A stretch of DNA of 64,000 nt from Mayamaea pseudoterrestris. Taxonomy: Eukaryota; Bacillariophyta; Bacillariophyceae; Sellaphorales; Sellaphoraceae. Below, in pieces: positions 50,503-62,630 of the stretch. Location: assembly GCA_027923505.1 (NCBI GenBank), contig BROI01000002.1, positions 1,302,001-1,366,000 of the forward strand, in the 5' to 3' direction. Within the stretch, counting starts at the first letter, position 1. Each line of letters starts with the position of its first letter. Under the pieces are notes generated by a model. The model did no database searches. It was not told the DNA's origin and saw only the letters and a program-made list of their open reading frames with translations. The translations under genes and the position numbers were made by a program.

Positions 50503-51962
50503 CTAGTCTTTCTTGGCGTTTGCGCCACCGAGCCGATTTCGCGACAGCTCTTGCACCAAGCGATACGACGCCATGAGCCACGTCACACAAAGAAGCAAAA
50601 GACTGCGCTGAATGTAGGGAAGCGACGAGTCGTTGAAGGTGACACTGACCAACGTCAACACCAAAGCCACCAGCGACTTGCCAAATCGATTGGCAAACAT
50701 GGCAATAATCTCCTTGCCGACGAAGCGACTCTCGTAATCCAGCAAAACGTAGACGGATTCGATCATGCTGTGGCGGAGCGAATACTCCAGCGTCTTCATG
50801 GTGACAAACGAAGCGGAAACGAGCCAAAGGCTCCAGTCTTGCGTCATTGCCATGTAGATTGCGGCAGCCGTCATGATGCTTGGAACTCCAACCCACATGA
50901 ATCGATAGTCAATATGGAGCCACGACAACATGGGCAAGCATAGAAACTGCAGCAAGCCACTGGCAAAGTTGATGAGTGCGTAGGTACTAGCCGTGTGCTT
51001 GGCGCGATCCATGTCATTCTTCAACGTGTCCTTGACTGCCACAACATACAAGTAGTTTAACAGACTGGACTGGGACTGGTAGCAAAAGACTTCCAAGCAG
51101 AGGCGGCCTAGAACGGGGACGCGACGAAAGAGTGCTAGCGCTCGCTGAATGAGGGAGAGCGAGTGCATCTTTTCATCGCTCTTTTTAGTTTTAGAGCTAG
51201 CGTCTTGACGAATGGTCAAGAGTCCTTCCTGAAATACAGTAAGATATGTTGATGGGCTTTTTCGCAAGTGATGGTGATGTTCAACCGGCATAGGTTCCAT
51301 TTTCATTCATTTTCACTTACATTCTCGGCAATACGATACGACTCATCACCGCACCAGGCCGACGCAAGTAAGCAACCTCCAGCGGCAAGTAGCAGTTTCG
51401 TCAAGTCGGCACCAAACCACTGCCTTCCAGCAATCATGCCACCCATGGTGGAGAAAATGCTTCCAACTCCGGCAATCCAACTTGTTTGCGTCGGCGATGT
51501 CACTACTGATCCCAAAAACGACCAATGTTGCGTCGATAGCAGATAGACCATGGAATTTTGGATAGTGAACAGTGAAAACAGCGAAACGCGAGTCAAATAT
51601 GTCGACCATGTAGTTTGCGACAATGCAAGGGTAGTCACAGCTTCAGCCTTCTGTTCAATACACAGCGACAGAACTATTCCACCAATGAAAAGTATAGCAG
51701 CAAAAGCTACGCATGTTATTTTCAATGTTCTTCTCGGTCCATATGCATCGTAGAGTTTTGTATACATATAAAGCAGCAGCATGGAGCAAGGCGATATGCA
51801 AGCCGTCGCCAAGCTCACAGCCCATCCGTTGGCAAAGCCGTGGCGAGGAGACGTGAAGAGCGCAAAGGTTCCTGCACGAGCAAACTCGTAGCCAATGTAG
51901 TGACAGCTACTGGCAAAAGTCATGTAAATGATGCATAGTGATCGCTGATTCAACAATTTCAT
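50503..51962 (-). CDS. MFS-like multi-pass carrier
   Basis: Two exons, 51321-51962 and 50503-51228, are joined by a 92-nt phase-0 intron (gtaagt...tttcag), giving 455 residues. About eleven to twelve membrane helices are visible, with a central hydrophilic loop (TIRQDASSKTKKSDEKMHSL). The first half contains CHYIGYEFARAGTFALFTSP and LYDAYGPRRTLK, the second NYLYVVAVKDTLK and LDYESRFVGKEIIAMFANRF, then GKSLVALVLTLVS. The late RFVGKEIIAMFANRFGKS type of sequence recalls TLC-type nucleotide carriers (where it reads KxKAKxxIDxxxxRxGKS), so an ATP/ADP-type or related MFS carrier is possible. Substrate unknown. The start is the first in-frame ATG (aaaaATGaaattg). Confidence 0.72.
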
Positions 51963-52544
51963 TTTTGTTGCCTGATGTGCAACTGACAATCACCAGGAAA
52001 GAGCCGTGGTGCAGGTTTCAAAGTCAAGCAGTATAGCAATGAAACAAATGACTATCTTTTTTTCATTTTCATTAACAATTGACCTTGTTTATAGCATGTT
52101 CTTGGCCATTTGATGTAAGCCTGTCGTCCATTATGCCATCATGGATATTATGGTGACGAACGAGTGAAGCTGATGATCGCTCAAAAATGTCACTACGGTA
52201 CTGATCTAGCTATTCTACTCCTGCATGGTCGCGGCATTCGTAGTTACTATTATTGCAGCACCACACCTTGCTCACATTTTCTAAGTGACTGTTTTGCAAA
52301 AATAATGCAGGTCTAGGGCAAATTCCTAACAAAATTGTCCGCTGCTGCGCTGAACGACTGCATGCGCTTGTGCTGACAGTTAATACCGTAATCTGGTTCG
52401 TCTTTGATACAAATACGGATCGCTCAAATTCACATTCAACGATACTGATGATTTCATAGCTAACTTTAATTCAAAATATCCGACAGAGCCACCCTTCTTC
52501 CCTCTGCTCGCGACGTCTTAACTGCATTAACACCATTGCCAATG
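51963..52544. other. Intergenic AT-rich region
   Basis: These 582 bases separate the MFS-like start from the 3' end of the basic nuclear protein, both on the minus strand. The sequence is AT-rich without open frames of note, repeats or RNA-like structure that I can see. It should contain the MFS-like promoter. Confidence 0.4.
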
Positions 52545-53831
52545 TTAATCCAATGTGATGACTTGGTTCTCCTTCATCGCTTGCTGGAACTTGCGGGCAA
52601 TGACTTGCTCGCACGTCAATGTTTCGCCTTCCACCACGTCATCAATATCTTCATCTGCATCTAGCTCGTTCTCCGGCAAAACTGGCATGGTGGCGGTATG
52701 CTCGTCGTCGGCAGTGTTGCCATCGTCAGCCTCAACGTCGGAATCGAGAATGCAAATAATCTCCGGCTCCGCCTTGCGCTTGGCTGGCTCGCTCAGAATC
52801 GCGTCAATGGCTGCGGCTATGGCTGCATCATTCGCTCGAGTCGGAGAAGAAACATGCACACGAGAGCGAGACTTCGACTTTGCTGCTCCAGTGGCAAATT
52901 TAGACCGCGCCTTTCCAGGTGAACCTCGACGGTGCCGATTGGCACGAGCAGCAGTCACAGTCGAAACGTCATTGAAAGAACTTTCACTATCCGAGTCCAT
53001 GAATCTGTTGCGGCTTGATCGTTTCTTGGCAGGCTGCGAGAATGAAAATGGCGAATCGTTCTCATTGCCCATGTCGGCTCCGTGTTTAGGTGAGAGCGCC
53101 GTCGTGGAGGGCTTGCGTGCAACACTATCCTTGGTGGAGCGTCGATTCGACGCAGTGGCTGCCTTTGTACCATGCGTGAACGCGTTCGCCGCTGCAGCAA
53201 AATATGACCAGTTGTCCTTGCTTTGCTTCTTCTTGCGCTGACCATTGTCCGCAGTAAAATGCTCCCGCAAAAGATCCTTGTCCGTGGCCGAGCGACGCTT
53301 CGATGTAGCAAAATCCTCATTTTCTAGTGATTTGTGAGCGTCTGCAGTTTTGAAGAAAGATCGAAAATGTTTGTCTCGCTTCATCGTGGCATGATCCATC
53401 AGCAATGACGCCATTCGCTTCTTCTTCGGTTTCATAACTACCGACTCGTCTTCCATGGACTCATCGTTACCAAGTCCAAACAAGTCTCTCCCTTTCGTCT
53501 TCTTGTCCTTTTTGCTCGCACGATTTTTCCGAGCGAATGTTGCGCTACTCATCTTGCTGACTGCTGCTGCGGCAGCAGCCGACGGTTTGGAGCGATGCGC
53601 CGGGCGTCGGACACGCTCCGTTGACATGACAAGCTTGTACAAGGAGTCGTTTTCAAAACTGAACGTTGAATCGGGAGTGTCAGGCAGGAGAGAGAGGGTA
53701 TGGGCAGGCGAGTCAAGCATGGGCGACAATGCGGCAGCAGCAGCAGCGTGATGGCGCTTGTTCTTGCGCGGCAGCGCCCGCGATGCACGCTTCTGCTTCC
53801 GCTGGTTCGGATGATCAGGCTCGAATGGCAT
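52545..53831 (-). CDS. Basic nuclear-type protein with SUMO-interaction-like motif
   Basis: One exon encodes 428-429 residues starting MPFEPDHPNQRKQKRASRAL. The body is Lys/Arg/Ser/Ala-rich and disordered, with likely nuclear signals (RKQKRASR, PKKKRMASL, GQRKKKQSKD, AKKRSSRNR). Several alanine runs occur. Near the end, AEPEIICILDSDVEADDG fits a SUMO-interaction motif, and after an acidic spacer the protein closes with LTCEQVIARKFQQAMKENQV ITLD (one string split), very like the end of the acidic protein at 44.2-45.0 kb. No enzyme domain is present. It is divergent from the JmjC gene, and a chromatin-associated role is inferred. The start is the first in-frame ATG. Confidence 0.72.
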   Translation of the reverse strand: MPFEPDHPNQRKQKRASRALPRKNKRHHAAAAAALSPMLDSPAHTLSLLPDTPDSTFSFENDSLYKLVMSTERVRRPAHRSKPSAAAAAAVSKMSSATFARKNRASKKDKKTKGRDLFGLGNDESMEDESVVMKPKKKRMASLLMDHATMKRDKHFRSFFKTADAHKSLENEDFATSKRRSATDKDLLREHFTADNGQRKKKQSKDNWSYFAAAANAFTHGTKAATASNRRSTKDSVARKPSTTALSPKHGADMGNENDSPFSFSQPAKKRSSRNRFMDSDSESSFNDVSTVTAARANRHRRGSPGKARSKFATGAAKSKSRSRVHVSSPTRANDAAIAAAIDAILSEPAKRKAEPEIICILDSDVEADDGNTADDEHTATMPVLPENELDADEDIDDVVEGETLTCEQVIARKFQQAMKENQVITLD

Positions 53832-54295
53832 TGCGACTTCTTGCGCCTTGATGTAAAGCGACAGATAGCAGATCTTTGCAGCAGCAAAGTGTAAGCAAGC
53901 TTCCGTCGTGGATGTGTCGATGTGATGGATGCACGATGGCGATGTTCGCGGTTCCAACGTTATAACGCGCCGGCCCGATCACGTCGCACCATCACTCTCA
54001 TTGAATGAAAGACCGCGTGCTGCTGCGCCGCAGCATGCTGCCAAGATTTGGGGTAAGACTGTAAGACGCGCTGTTAAGCATACACTGAACGAAGTAGAGC
54101 ACACGAGCAAGGCATACATACGTTTTCAATATAATTGTAGCGAGAAAGAGCTACGGTAGACGGAATCGCTGTTTCACAGCGACGAGCACCGTTGCCTGTT
54201 GAGATTTCTAGGCTAAATTCTCCCTCGAGCCATTAGCCTGTTTCGATTTCGATCAAAGGCACATTCTTCGTTTCATACTGAAGTAGAGACAAACC
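53832..54295. promoter_or_regulatory. Divergent region between two nuclear-protein genes
   Basis: These 464 bp separate the basic SUMO-motif gene and the JmjC gene. Both promoters must lie here. No TGACGTCA or other clear palindrome is seen, and no coding sequence. Confidence 0.4.
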
Positions 54296-57200
54296 ATGCC
54301 TCGGGTAAAGTCAATGAACAAGGCGAACAGCGCTCGATCGCAATCAACCTCCAAGCCGCTGCAACAATTCGTGTCCGTCCTCGAACTTCTTGAAACGTCG
54401 GAACGAGTCAAGGAAGACAATAGCACCCTGCTACTCGCGAGCCAAAAGAATTCATCGAAATTTCCCACGGCCACGGCGCGAGCCGAGACGAACAAGAGTA
54501 AGCAGTCTCGTTCAGCTGGAAAGAATCTTCGGAAGCAGCAATTTGACGAGGGCGGCGACGATGACGAAGAACCGTCGATTTTTGAGGAAAGCGATTCATC
54601 AGACAGTAAAGACTGGCCAGATGATCTTCCAAAGCTAAGCATCAACGACAAATACAATTCTGGCGTTTTCAATCAAAACTACTCATCCGGCTTGCGCAAG
54701 AAAAGTCCAATTCATGGCAACGGAAACAAGAAACGCCGCGCCAAGCAGTCTGGACGAAGGACAGGCAAGCAAGTCGGGAGGCCGCCCAAGCGACAGCGTA
54801 TATCAAAAGAGCTGTCAATTGAATCTGATGAAAGCCGCGAGGCTGCAACATACAATGGCGAATCTTTGGACGACGGCGAATCTTTGGACATTGACGACTT
54901 TGCTCATGCAGCGCCGTCAATTAGGACCACTCGTGCGAGCAATCCACAAAAGTTGACCAAGGTGCAAGCAAAGGATGTCGCTCATTCGCAAACGTCCATG
55001 ACTGATGGAAAAAGCGCCTCTTCAAGTTACGAGGAGGAAGCGCTGGTAGCTGAGTCGCTAATGTCCAATAAGGAACGTTCCAGTCAGGAGAGTGACACTG
55101 CCGATCAAGCTGCGACAAGCAAGCAACCGATGTCACTGGAGGCTGATGCAGCTGATGCTATGGACATTAACAGCGATATGGCAGCATGCGATAAGCATGC
55201 ATCGGCCGCTACATGGAACAGATCTAGGAATCAAATGGTTCCTGTGATGAAGCAACATCGGACGAGTTCCTTGGAGAGTAACGATTCGACGAATATCAAC
55301 GGTTCACAAAAGGCGAAGCGTTCTTGCAAAAAACCGAAACGAGCAGGCAAGCAGTCACATTTACTCGAGAATGCGGCGAAGAATGGTATGAAACGCAGCC
55401 GTTCGAAGGAAAGAAAATCGAAACCAGCGAAACTGGCGGCGAAGGAGCGCGAGCAAACTTCACAATCTCCAGTCATTGCCGACGCCAACGCTATGGATGG
55501 CAAATGCAACGATCACAATGACGATGACTTTGACGAGGATGTAATCGATTCAACAAAGCCAAGTGAGCCTCAACACAATTCGCCATCAGCCTTCGGAACC
55601 AACGATATTGATGCTGATATGGTAGCGGACATACTGACGAAGTATGCGGCGAAGACCAAGCGTACCGCAAGAGGGGCTGATGGTATCGCAAGTAAAGTCA
55701 ATACCGATTTCTTTAACCAGGAAAGTAGACTTGGAGGCAAGACGACAATGGTAACTAAAATTCATGACGGGAAAGATTCAGCACGCGGAAGCGGGTTGGA
55801 CTGTGACGATTTTACGATTGAGGAGGTGCCCCAATGCCCTCCCAACTTTGAAGCACCCACGTGCAACGATGATAAGAGTTGTTCCAAGACGAAGAACGTT
55901 GATTGCAACCGTCGCATCTTTGAATATGACGAGTTATCAGCCCTGGGCACTCGAGTTTCACCGTCAACTTCTGCCTCGCAAAAGGCGATGGCTACAGAAG
56001 CAGGCACCAAGGGAAAACGTTTTACAAGGGACCTTTTTGAAGGATCTGTGATGGGCACCCTGGATAGCTCTTCCGAGGCAGATGCCAACAGCGATTTTGA
56101 TGAAAAGGTAGCGAGTCCGCCGGCGACATCAACAACAGGCGCGACGCCTATTACTGAAGATTCGGACGATAACGATACGGTCCATCGCACCTTTGTCATG
56201 GACTTGGACGAATCGCGGTATAACGCAAGGCACTCGACTAGTCCTGCAGCTTCGATGACGAGGGATTTCACAAGCAAAACTGGGAATTGTACACGTAAAA
56301 CACCCATCGAGAAGCTCACGGGGCATGGGCGCAACATGCACGGAGAGACTACAAATAATGTGAGACCTCTCCATCCAGAAACGGAGCCGTTGAATGTTTC
56401 AGAATTTGACACCCCTTCCGATGAACATGTCGAAATTAAGGCGTCAAGTCACAAGCTCGTTGATGGAAGCGATAGAGGATCTGCGAAAGATGCAATTTTT
56501 CATATTGTTGACGCCAACTCAGTAGAAGCGTCTAAACTGGATCCGACGGCCTCATCCAACAATTCCGTTAAAGGCATGGTAAATTCAGATACACCGGGGG
56601 CCATGCGGGCATCAATTCAAGATACGCCTATTACTCAAGCTCTTCATCATCAAACATTTTCCATGGATCTCTTCCGGCATATACCAGCTTTTCTCCGTAA
56701 GCAGCCTTTACCAACAAACCTTATCGACGTTTATGACGAGTTCCGAGGTCTCGGCAAGTTCCAAAATCGGCCCGTGGTGGGTGGCGTTTCTACTTTGATT
56801 GAAGACGCAAGCTTCAGAAATTGTGATGGACGGCAATATAAAGCCAAGTTCGGCGGAGAATATCATTTTATACTAAAAACTGTCATTCGTCTTGCTGATA
56901 AGTTAGAGCAGGAGACGGCGACGACGGGTGTGCCTGTGAGATTACTATTGGACGCACTCGATGGTGAACGACGGAAGAAGTCAACATCGCATGATCCATT
57001 TGCTTGGACATTCGTGAAACAGTATGTCGGCTTGGGTGGAAATGCCAAGAGAAAGTCATCGCAGCAGCTGCAACGGCGGCCAAAGAGATCGGTCCTGCCA
57101 TCAACGCTGAGACAGACCATTGATGTTGCCCGCAAGTCAACGTCAGTACATCGGCGCAAAGGGAAGATAGTTCCGCCCAAACCGTTCATTCCGACTACAA

Positions 57201-60200
57201 GTCTGCCTGCGGCATCTCTCTATGTGGAGGAAACAGCGTTTCTATATCACGACCCACCCAATGACATTTCGCTGCCGCCCATGACGCCTCCACCGCCGCG
57301 TCCAGTCATCCCTCCCAGTCTATCTTCTCATTGGTGGTATGAAGATGACAATCCTCGCGTGCTGCGTGCCAACTTTAAGGGCTTGCGCCCAATCCCCAGA
57401 GAAGACGAAGATTTTTTGAAATTGGTCATGCAATGTGATCAGATTGCGGTGGTTAGTGACGGTTTATTGGAAGATCACTTATCCAAAGACCCGATCATAT
57501 GGGCGCATGAAAATGTCGTGAGCGAGATTGGGAAGATAGGGGAGGTTGGTCTTTATCACAAATTTCGGTAAGTCTTGTCCAACCGGTCACCAGATGTTGT
57601 TCAACATGCTGATGCACGTATCCTCATCCAGTTCTTTTAATTGCTCTTGTTAAAGCCACTTTGTCAAAAAGGCCTCGGAGTCTCATATCTACGACGAGCG
57701 AGACGGTTACATATGCATGACAACAGCCGATTATGTGTAAGTCACACACAACTGTTTTTTCATATTTTTCTCTGGCAATGCATATAACGTCGCTTATTAT
57801 TCGACAGAAAATATTTGAAACTGCGAGAAACAGCGGACAGAGATGGTGTAGCCAAACAATTCAATTATTTTTGCGGATGTGAAACATGTCTTGACGACGT
57901 CGACAATGAGGGAGTTTGTCCAGGGCATGATATTATAGATGTCAGGACGGAAGCAATTTACATGTAAGCACCTTTTTTGTTTTCCACGGTGACCTCTTTC
58001 ACACTCACAACATATTGCTTCTACTACAGGACGGATGTTGAGCTGCCCACTTTTGTACATCGTCTCAGCGGTGGCTTTCATAAGTTTTTCAAGATGCCCC
58101 AGATTCTGCCTGGTGGAAGGTGGTGCATCATGTAAGCTACTCTTGTCATTTACCGATATTTCTTTTATGGCGGCTGGTCAATGCTCACTACATCGCATGT
58201 TTACACAGGAACGCCATGAGACCCACGGCGCGCCCTTTCATGTGAGTAAAGACTCTGGCTATAATTGAAGCCAACTGTATATCAGCGTTGCTAAAAAGTC
58301 TGTAATATGTTGCTTTTCTTTTCTCCATAATTCAGGGGTCCCAATCTTTACATTAGTCCACCTGGAGGATTCACCCACATTCACCAAGACGGTCATGGCT
58401 CGGTTGATAGTGGCCATTTATGTATTGATGGCTACAATGAGGTTTTTATCATGCGACGCCTACCTGAGCAATACAAGGCCAACGCTGTAGATATCCTGAA
58501 CAAGACGCTGGGCAGCAACTATTCGCCGCTTTACAGTCTGCCTCATAACGACAAAAATGAGAAACCGCCCTGGATGACTACGGAGACAATAAAGGCTTTT
58601 GAAGACATGAAGTAAGTGAGTGTGCTACTCGTGCCGACTCAGTGCTCTCTATTACTCACAGCCGTTCTCCTTAGCCTCGCTCCGATCTGCTTGACGTTGA
58701 TGCCTGGGCAACATATACACTTATCTAAGGGTCGCCTCCACGGTAAATACTCGGAAAGCATGCGCGTGTCACGTGAAGCATTGATTCTTGCTGGCTAACC
58801 TGTGTTTAAATCGCCTTTACAGCTTTTCGTAAAGCGACTCGAGACCTTCTCCCTCCAACGGACTGCCACTTCGAGTTGCGCAAGAAAAATGATGCAAATT
58901 TTGGGCGATCAGCCCGCTCCAATATGCATGAGCATTGCTTGGGATTGGTGAGCTAATATAAATGCTAAAAAAATAGTGCATTGCATGTTTTCTCAAAATT
59001 CCGCGCCATCACCTAGGAACTATTTTGGAAGCGACAGTGCCGGAATAAACCGAGAGGTTGCCAGCATGGTAGAGGTTTCTCAACGGTGTCGTCAGAAAAA
59101 GACACAAGCGCTGGCACCGACTGGCCGTGCTGTTTTGGACATGGGTTTGTACATTAAGGATATGCATGGACTGAAAAGTTCCGATGAGGTTGCATCTCTT
59201 GACGACGAGGAGCTCGAGACGACGGCCCGAGGCATCCTTCCATCGTTGACCTTTGTGGTTCAGCGCGAGATGAGCAGCTACGAGCGTGCGTCAGCAGCTG
59301 CCGCTACCCGACGAGCAGGTAGGCGACAAAATCGCGGACATGAGCTTACTCAGATCAGTCGTCTTGACATTCAAAAGAGTCCATCGCAGTCTCAAGTGCC
59401 AATCAATGCGTGCGATAATGGTAAGCTACGCATCGGCCTTTAGCATGATACTACAGGTGCAAAGCTGCGGACAAGTCTCAACTTGATGTTCTTTTCTACG
59501 CAGACTTTTACTGCACGAAATGCAATGCCGAACTGATTAACGCGTACTACCAGTGCAAGGGCTGCCAAGTGATTTTCCGCGACGTGTACCGCATTTGCAC
59601 CGAGTGCTACGTGGAAGGAGCCCATTTGGAGAAGCAATGCAAAGCATCAAGCGACGTGGAGCACGGCGGCTGTCTACCTGGCAATACAAAAGGCGGTTGC
59701 AAGAAAAGGGATTGCATGGAGTGTATTGGTTGCGGCTACGGCTCGTGCTGCTCCTGCGTTTGCCACTCGGACTTTGAAATGCACATGCGCATGCACACCG
59801 CCGAGCAACTTGGCGAAATGCTGCAAGCTGTCACTAAAATCGCTGGGGTAGATGATCCATTGGAATATGCTCACGAAACATTGGTTCGCCTGCAATATGG
59901 AGCTGATCCTACTGGACCAGCCTATGAAGATCTTTGTCGACTGGCCGTGGCGATGGATCCAGAGCATTGCATGAACGTACCAAAGCGCTTTCGTGCGGCG
60001 GCGGTCGTGCCTCCTCCTGCTGCCGCTCCTCAAGCTAGTACGGCAAGCGACGGTCTCAATCTGCATGAAGTGGCATTGCCGACGAACCTGTCAGCAGCCT
60101 CGTCTTCTGACCAAGCCAGTGCGGCGACGAATGCTGCGGTGAACGTGAGTGAAATGGCGTTACAAGCAGACCTTCCGGCGGCTTCAGCTGGCGACCAAGT

Positions 60201-60246
60201 TAGCGCGGCCAATGGTGAGGTATATTTGAACGAAATGTCCTTTTGA
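54296..60246 (+). CDS. JmjC-domain protein (histone-demethylase-like) with zinc-binding tail
   Basis: Ten exons: 54296-57567, 57656-57736, 57808-57963, 58030-58131, 58210-58242, 58336-58611, 58675-58742, 58823-58947, 59017-59420 and 59504-60246. The first encodes 1090 mostly disordered residues with basic patches, plus a conserved-looking block at about 785-910. The JmjC core follows: YISPPGGFTHIHQDGHGSVD holds the iron-binding HxD (about 1230-1232), and MPGQHIHLSKGRLHAFRK the distal His; MSIAWDW closes the fold. JmjC enzymes use Fe(II) and 2-oxoglutarate to demethylate histone lysine or hydroxylate. The last exon has a Cys-rich zinc module (FYCTKCNAEL, YQCKGCQVIF, YRICTECYVEG). Exon 8 is one base out of frame at an A5 run (58885-58889); as written, translation ends early in exon 9. 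Start context is caaaccATGcct. Confidence 0.82.
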
Positions 60247-60436
60247 AGAATTTATACTTATATTGTCCTGCATGTTACGACTCTGAAACGATTGTAGCTT
60301 TTTTGGCAGGCCACCTCGCAAGCGATGACTCGGGTAGCTCGTTAAGTACCGCAACGACGCGTTCATCGTTCGAGTCGACGCGATCGACCATGGCACAATA
60401 CCGACCGTCGCTCGTAGCCCAGCTGCGACACGCTCA

Positions 60437-62587
60437 ATGACAATTACGACTGCAGCCATTATGAGACGAACAGTGAAGCGACGTTACAATGAAACCGTTT
60501 TATCTCAGTGCCTGCTGTTGATTCTCTCGACATATTTCTTGTCACAAACGACTCGCGTTCGTTCCATTCGGATTGATCCATTGTCGGCAGCTGCTCGTCA
60601 CAAGCAACGAGACCTGCGAAGCCAGCCAGCAATCCCAAACGTTGCAGTGCAAGTTCCAACCGATCCAAACGACCATTTTGTGGCGAGTCTTCCACTATGG
60701 CAAAGTAATGATGGACAGTCATCGAGCTCATTTTCAATGACCTCGTGGGCCGGTCACTTGCCGGCCAGTGCAGATGGAGACAAGTACTTTTTCTACTGGC
60801 TATTTGCGCCAGAGGCAAGTGATTCAAAAGGAGTAAACGAGGAGGATATTCCGCTGCTCATTTGGTTAAATGGAGGTGAGCTACAATGAGTGAGGCGCGC
60901 GAATTTTCGTTGCTTTTTTGATTCTGCATGTAGAGGTACAGTGTTACGCTTCATCTCTTTTCAATGTCTCAATATCTTATTCATTCCTCAGGCCCTGGCT
61001 GCAGCTCCATGGATGGACTCTTTCTTGAGAATGGTCCGCTGCGGTTCGTGACGAACGATGTCGGCGACATTTACATGACCGACAATCCATACTCTTGGAA
61101 CAAGGCTCCAGCCTATACACTCTACATTGATCAACCCGTTGGCACTGGACTATCCTTTACAACCTCTCGCAAGTATCCAACCAATGACGAAGAAGTCAAT
61201 ATCGACTTTTACTACTTTTTGAAGCAATTCTTTCTATTGCATTCCGACAAGACTGCCAATCGACCAGTCTACTTTAGCGGAGAGTCACACGCGGGTCACT
61301 ACATTCCAAGCATGATACACTACATTTTGCAACAAAACGCAAAACCTGATACGGAGCTAGTTGTCAATATACGCGGCGCCGCCATTGGGAATGGCTGGAT
61401 GGATCCCTTCCACCAGTATGCCGCCGCCGAAGCGGCCTACGCGCACGGCATGCTGGATCGTCCGCAAGTCAATGCGCTCGACGAGTCGGAGCGACAGTGT
61501 CAAGCGTCGCTCACGCAAGGCAATTACGCCAACTCTGTTTGCTTTTCGCTGCTGGACAAGGTTGTGGCGCAGTCGCATGGAAGCAACTCGCAGTATAAAG
61601 TTAGCACGTATGATGCGCGACTGGCGGAGCAAAAGGGGTCGTCACGAGACTTTCCGCCCGGACACAAGCTTTTGGAAACCTATCTTGGGAATTGGCCAGT
61701 TCCGAGTGGTCAAGCTGGGAAACTGCAGGATTGGGATGCGGCGAGCACCAACCAACAGGTGCTGCAGGCAATACACGCCACTGCCGCCACGGCAGCCGGT
61801 CAGCGATTCTCGGAATGTACCGATCCACCCTACGACGCGCTGGCGCATCAGGATGGCAAGGGCGTGGTTCCAGATGTTGTGGCAATTCTGGAGCATTCAG
61901 ACAATGTGCGACTGCTCTTTTTCAACGGCATGGAGGACTTGATATGCAACCATGTTGGGAATGAAGAATTTTTGATCAATATGCAATGGTCTGGTCAACA
62001 CGACTGGTGAGTAAAGATTGTGTGCTGCGAAAGTGACTGTGGATTTGTAGAGGACTCACGTGCGTGCTTGCCATTTTTGTCGCAGGATCAAAGCACCTCG
62101 ATATGCTTGGCGAGCAGAATCGGAAGAACAGAGCAAAGTGTCCGGCTACATGAAAGAGAACAAGAATTTGCTTTTTCTTAAGCTGTTGAACTCGGGTCAT
62201 ATGGTGCCTCTGGATATTCCGCGACAATCGCTTGAAATGATGTACAATTTCATGTACGACAAGAGCTTTGACCAGAGTCCACAGAGTATCAACCCGCAAG
62301 CGAAGCAAGACAGCTGCCCTATATGTCCAAGGGCGACTTGCGATGATGCAAAGAATAATGGACATTCGATACCGGCGACTGCAACAACGACGAGTGCCGT
62401 CATCCAGTCTGCCTATATTCCTTGGGCCGTTGCTGCCATTGCTGTTCTGTCGCTTATTGCAGTGGCGCTAACAAGGAGAAAGCAGCCGCGAATACACCAA
62501 GAGCTTATCTCTGACTACGACCTTGAGCTAAGAGAAGGCAGTTACAGTGACCAGCAAGAGTTTAAGGTTGCCCGGGAAATTTCATAA
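60437..62587 (+). CDS. Serine carboxypeptidase, KEX1-like
   Basis: Three exons, 60437-60875, 60992-62006 and 62086-62587, give 651 residues; introns are 116 nt (phase 1, gtgagc) and 79 nt (phase 2, gtgagt). It is an S10 peptidase that removes C-terminal residues, in KEX1 the basic ones left by Kex2. The active-site set is complete: LLIWLNGGPGCSSMDGLF, the nucleophile in YFSGESHAGHYIPSMI (Ser about 245), the Asp in FFNGMEDLICNHVGNEEF and the His in LLNSGHMVPLDIPRQS. An N-terminal hydrophobic stretch (VLSQCLLLILSTYFLSQ) is a signal or anchor, and a C-terminal helix (IPWAVAAIAVLSLIAVAL) with a short acidic cytosolic tail matches KEX1 topology in the late Golgi. The first ATG is used; one eight codons later is possible. 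Confidence 0.92.
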
Positions 62588-62630
62588 TTTTATATTATAT
62601 TTGCAGTTATACATTGCGTGGCTCGCGAAG

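Noticed and set aside
52555-53241. 228-residue plus-strand frame opposite the basic nuclear protein
   Set aside because: It has no ATG context, signal or domain, and its composition mirrors the Ser/Ala/Lys-rich coding strand.
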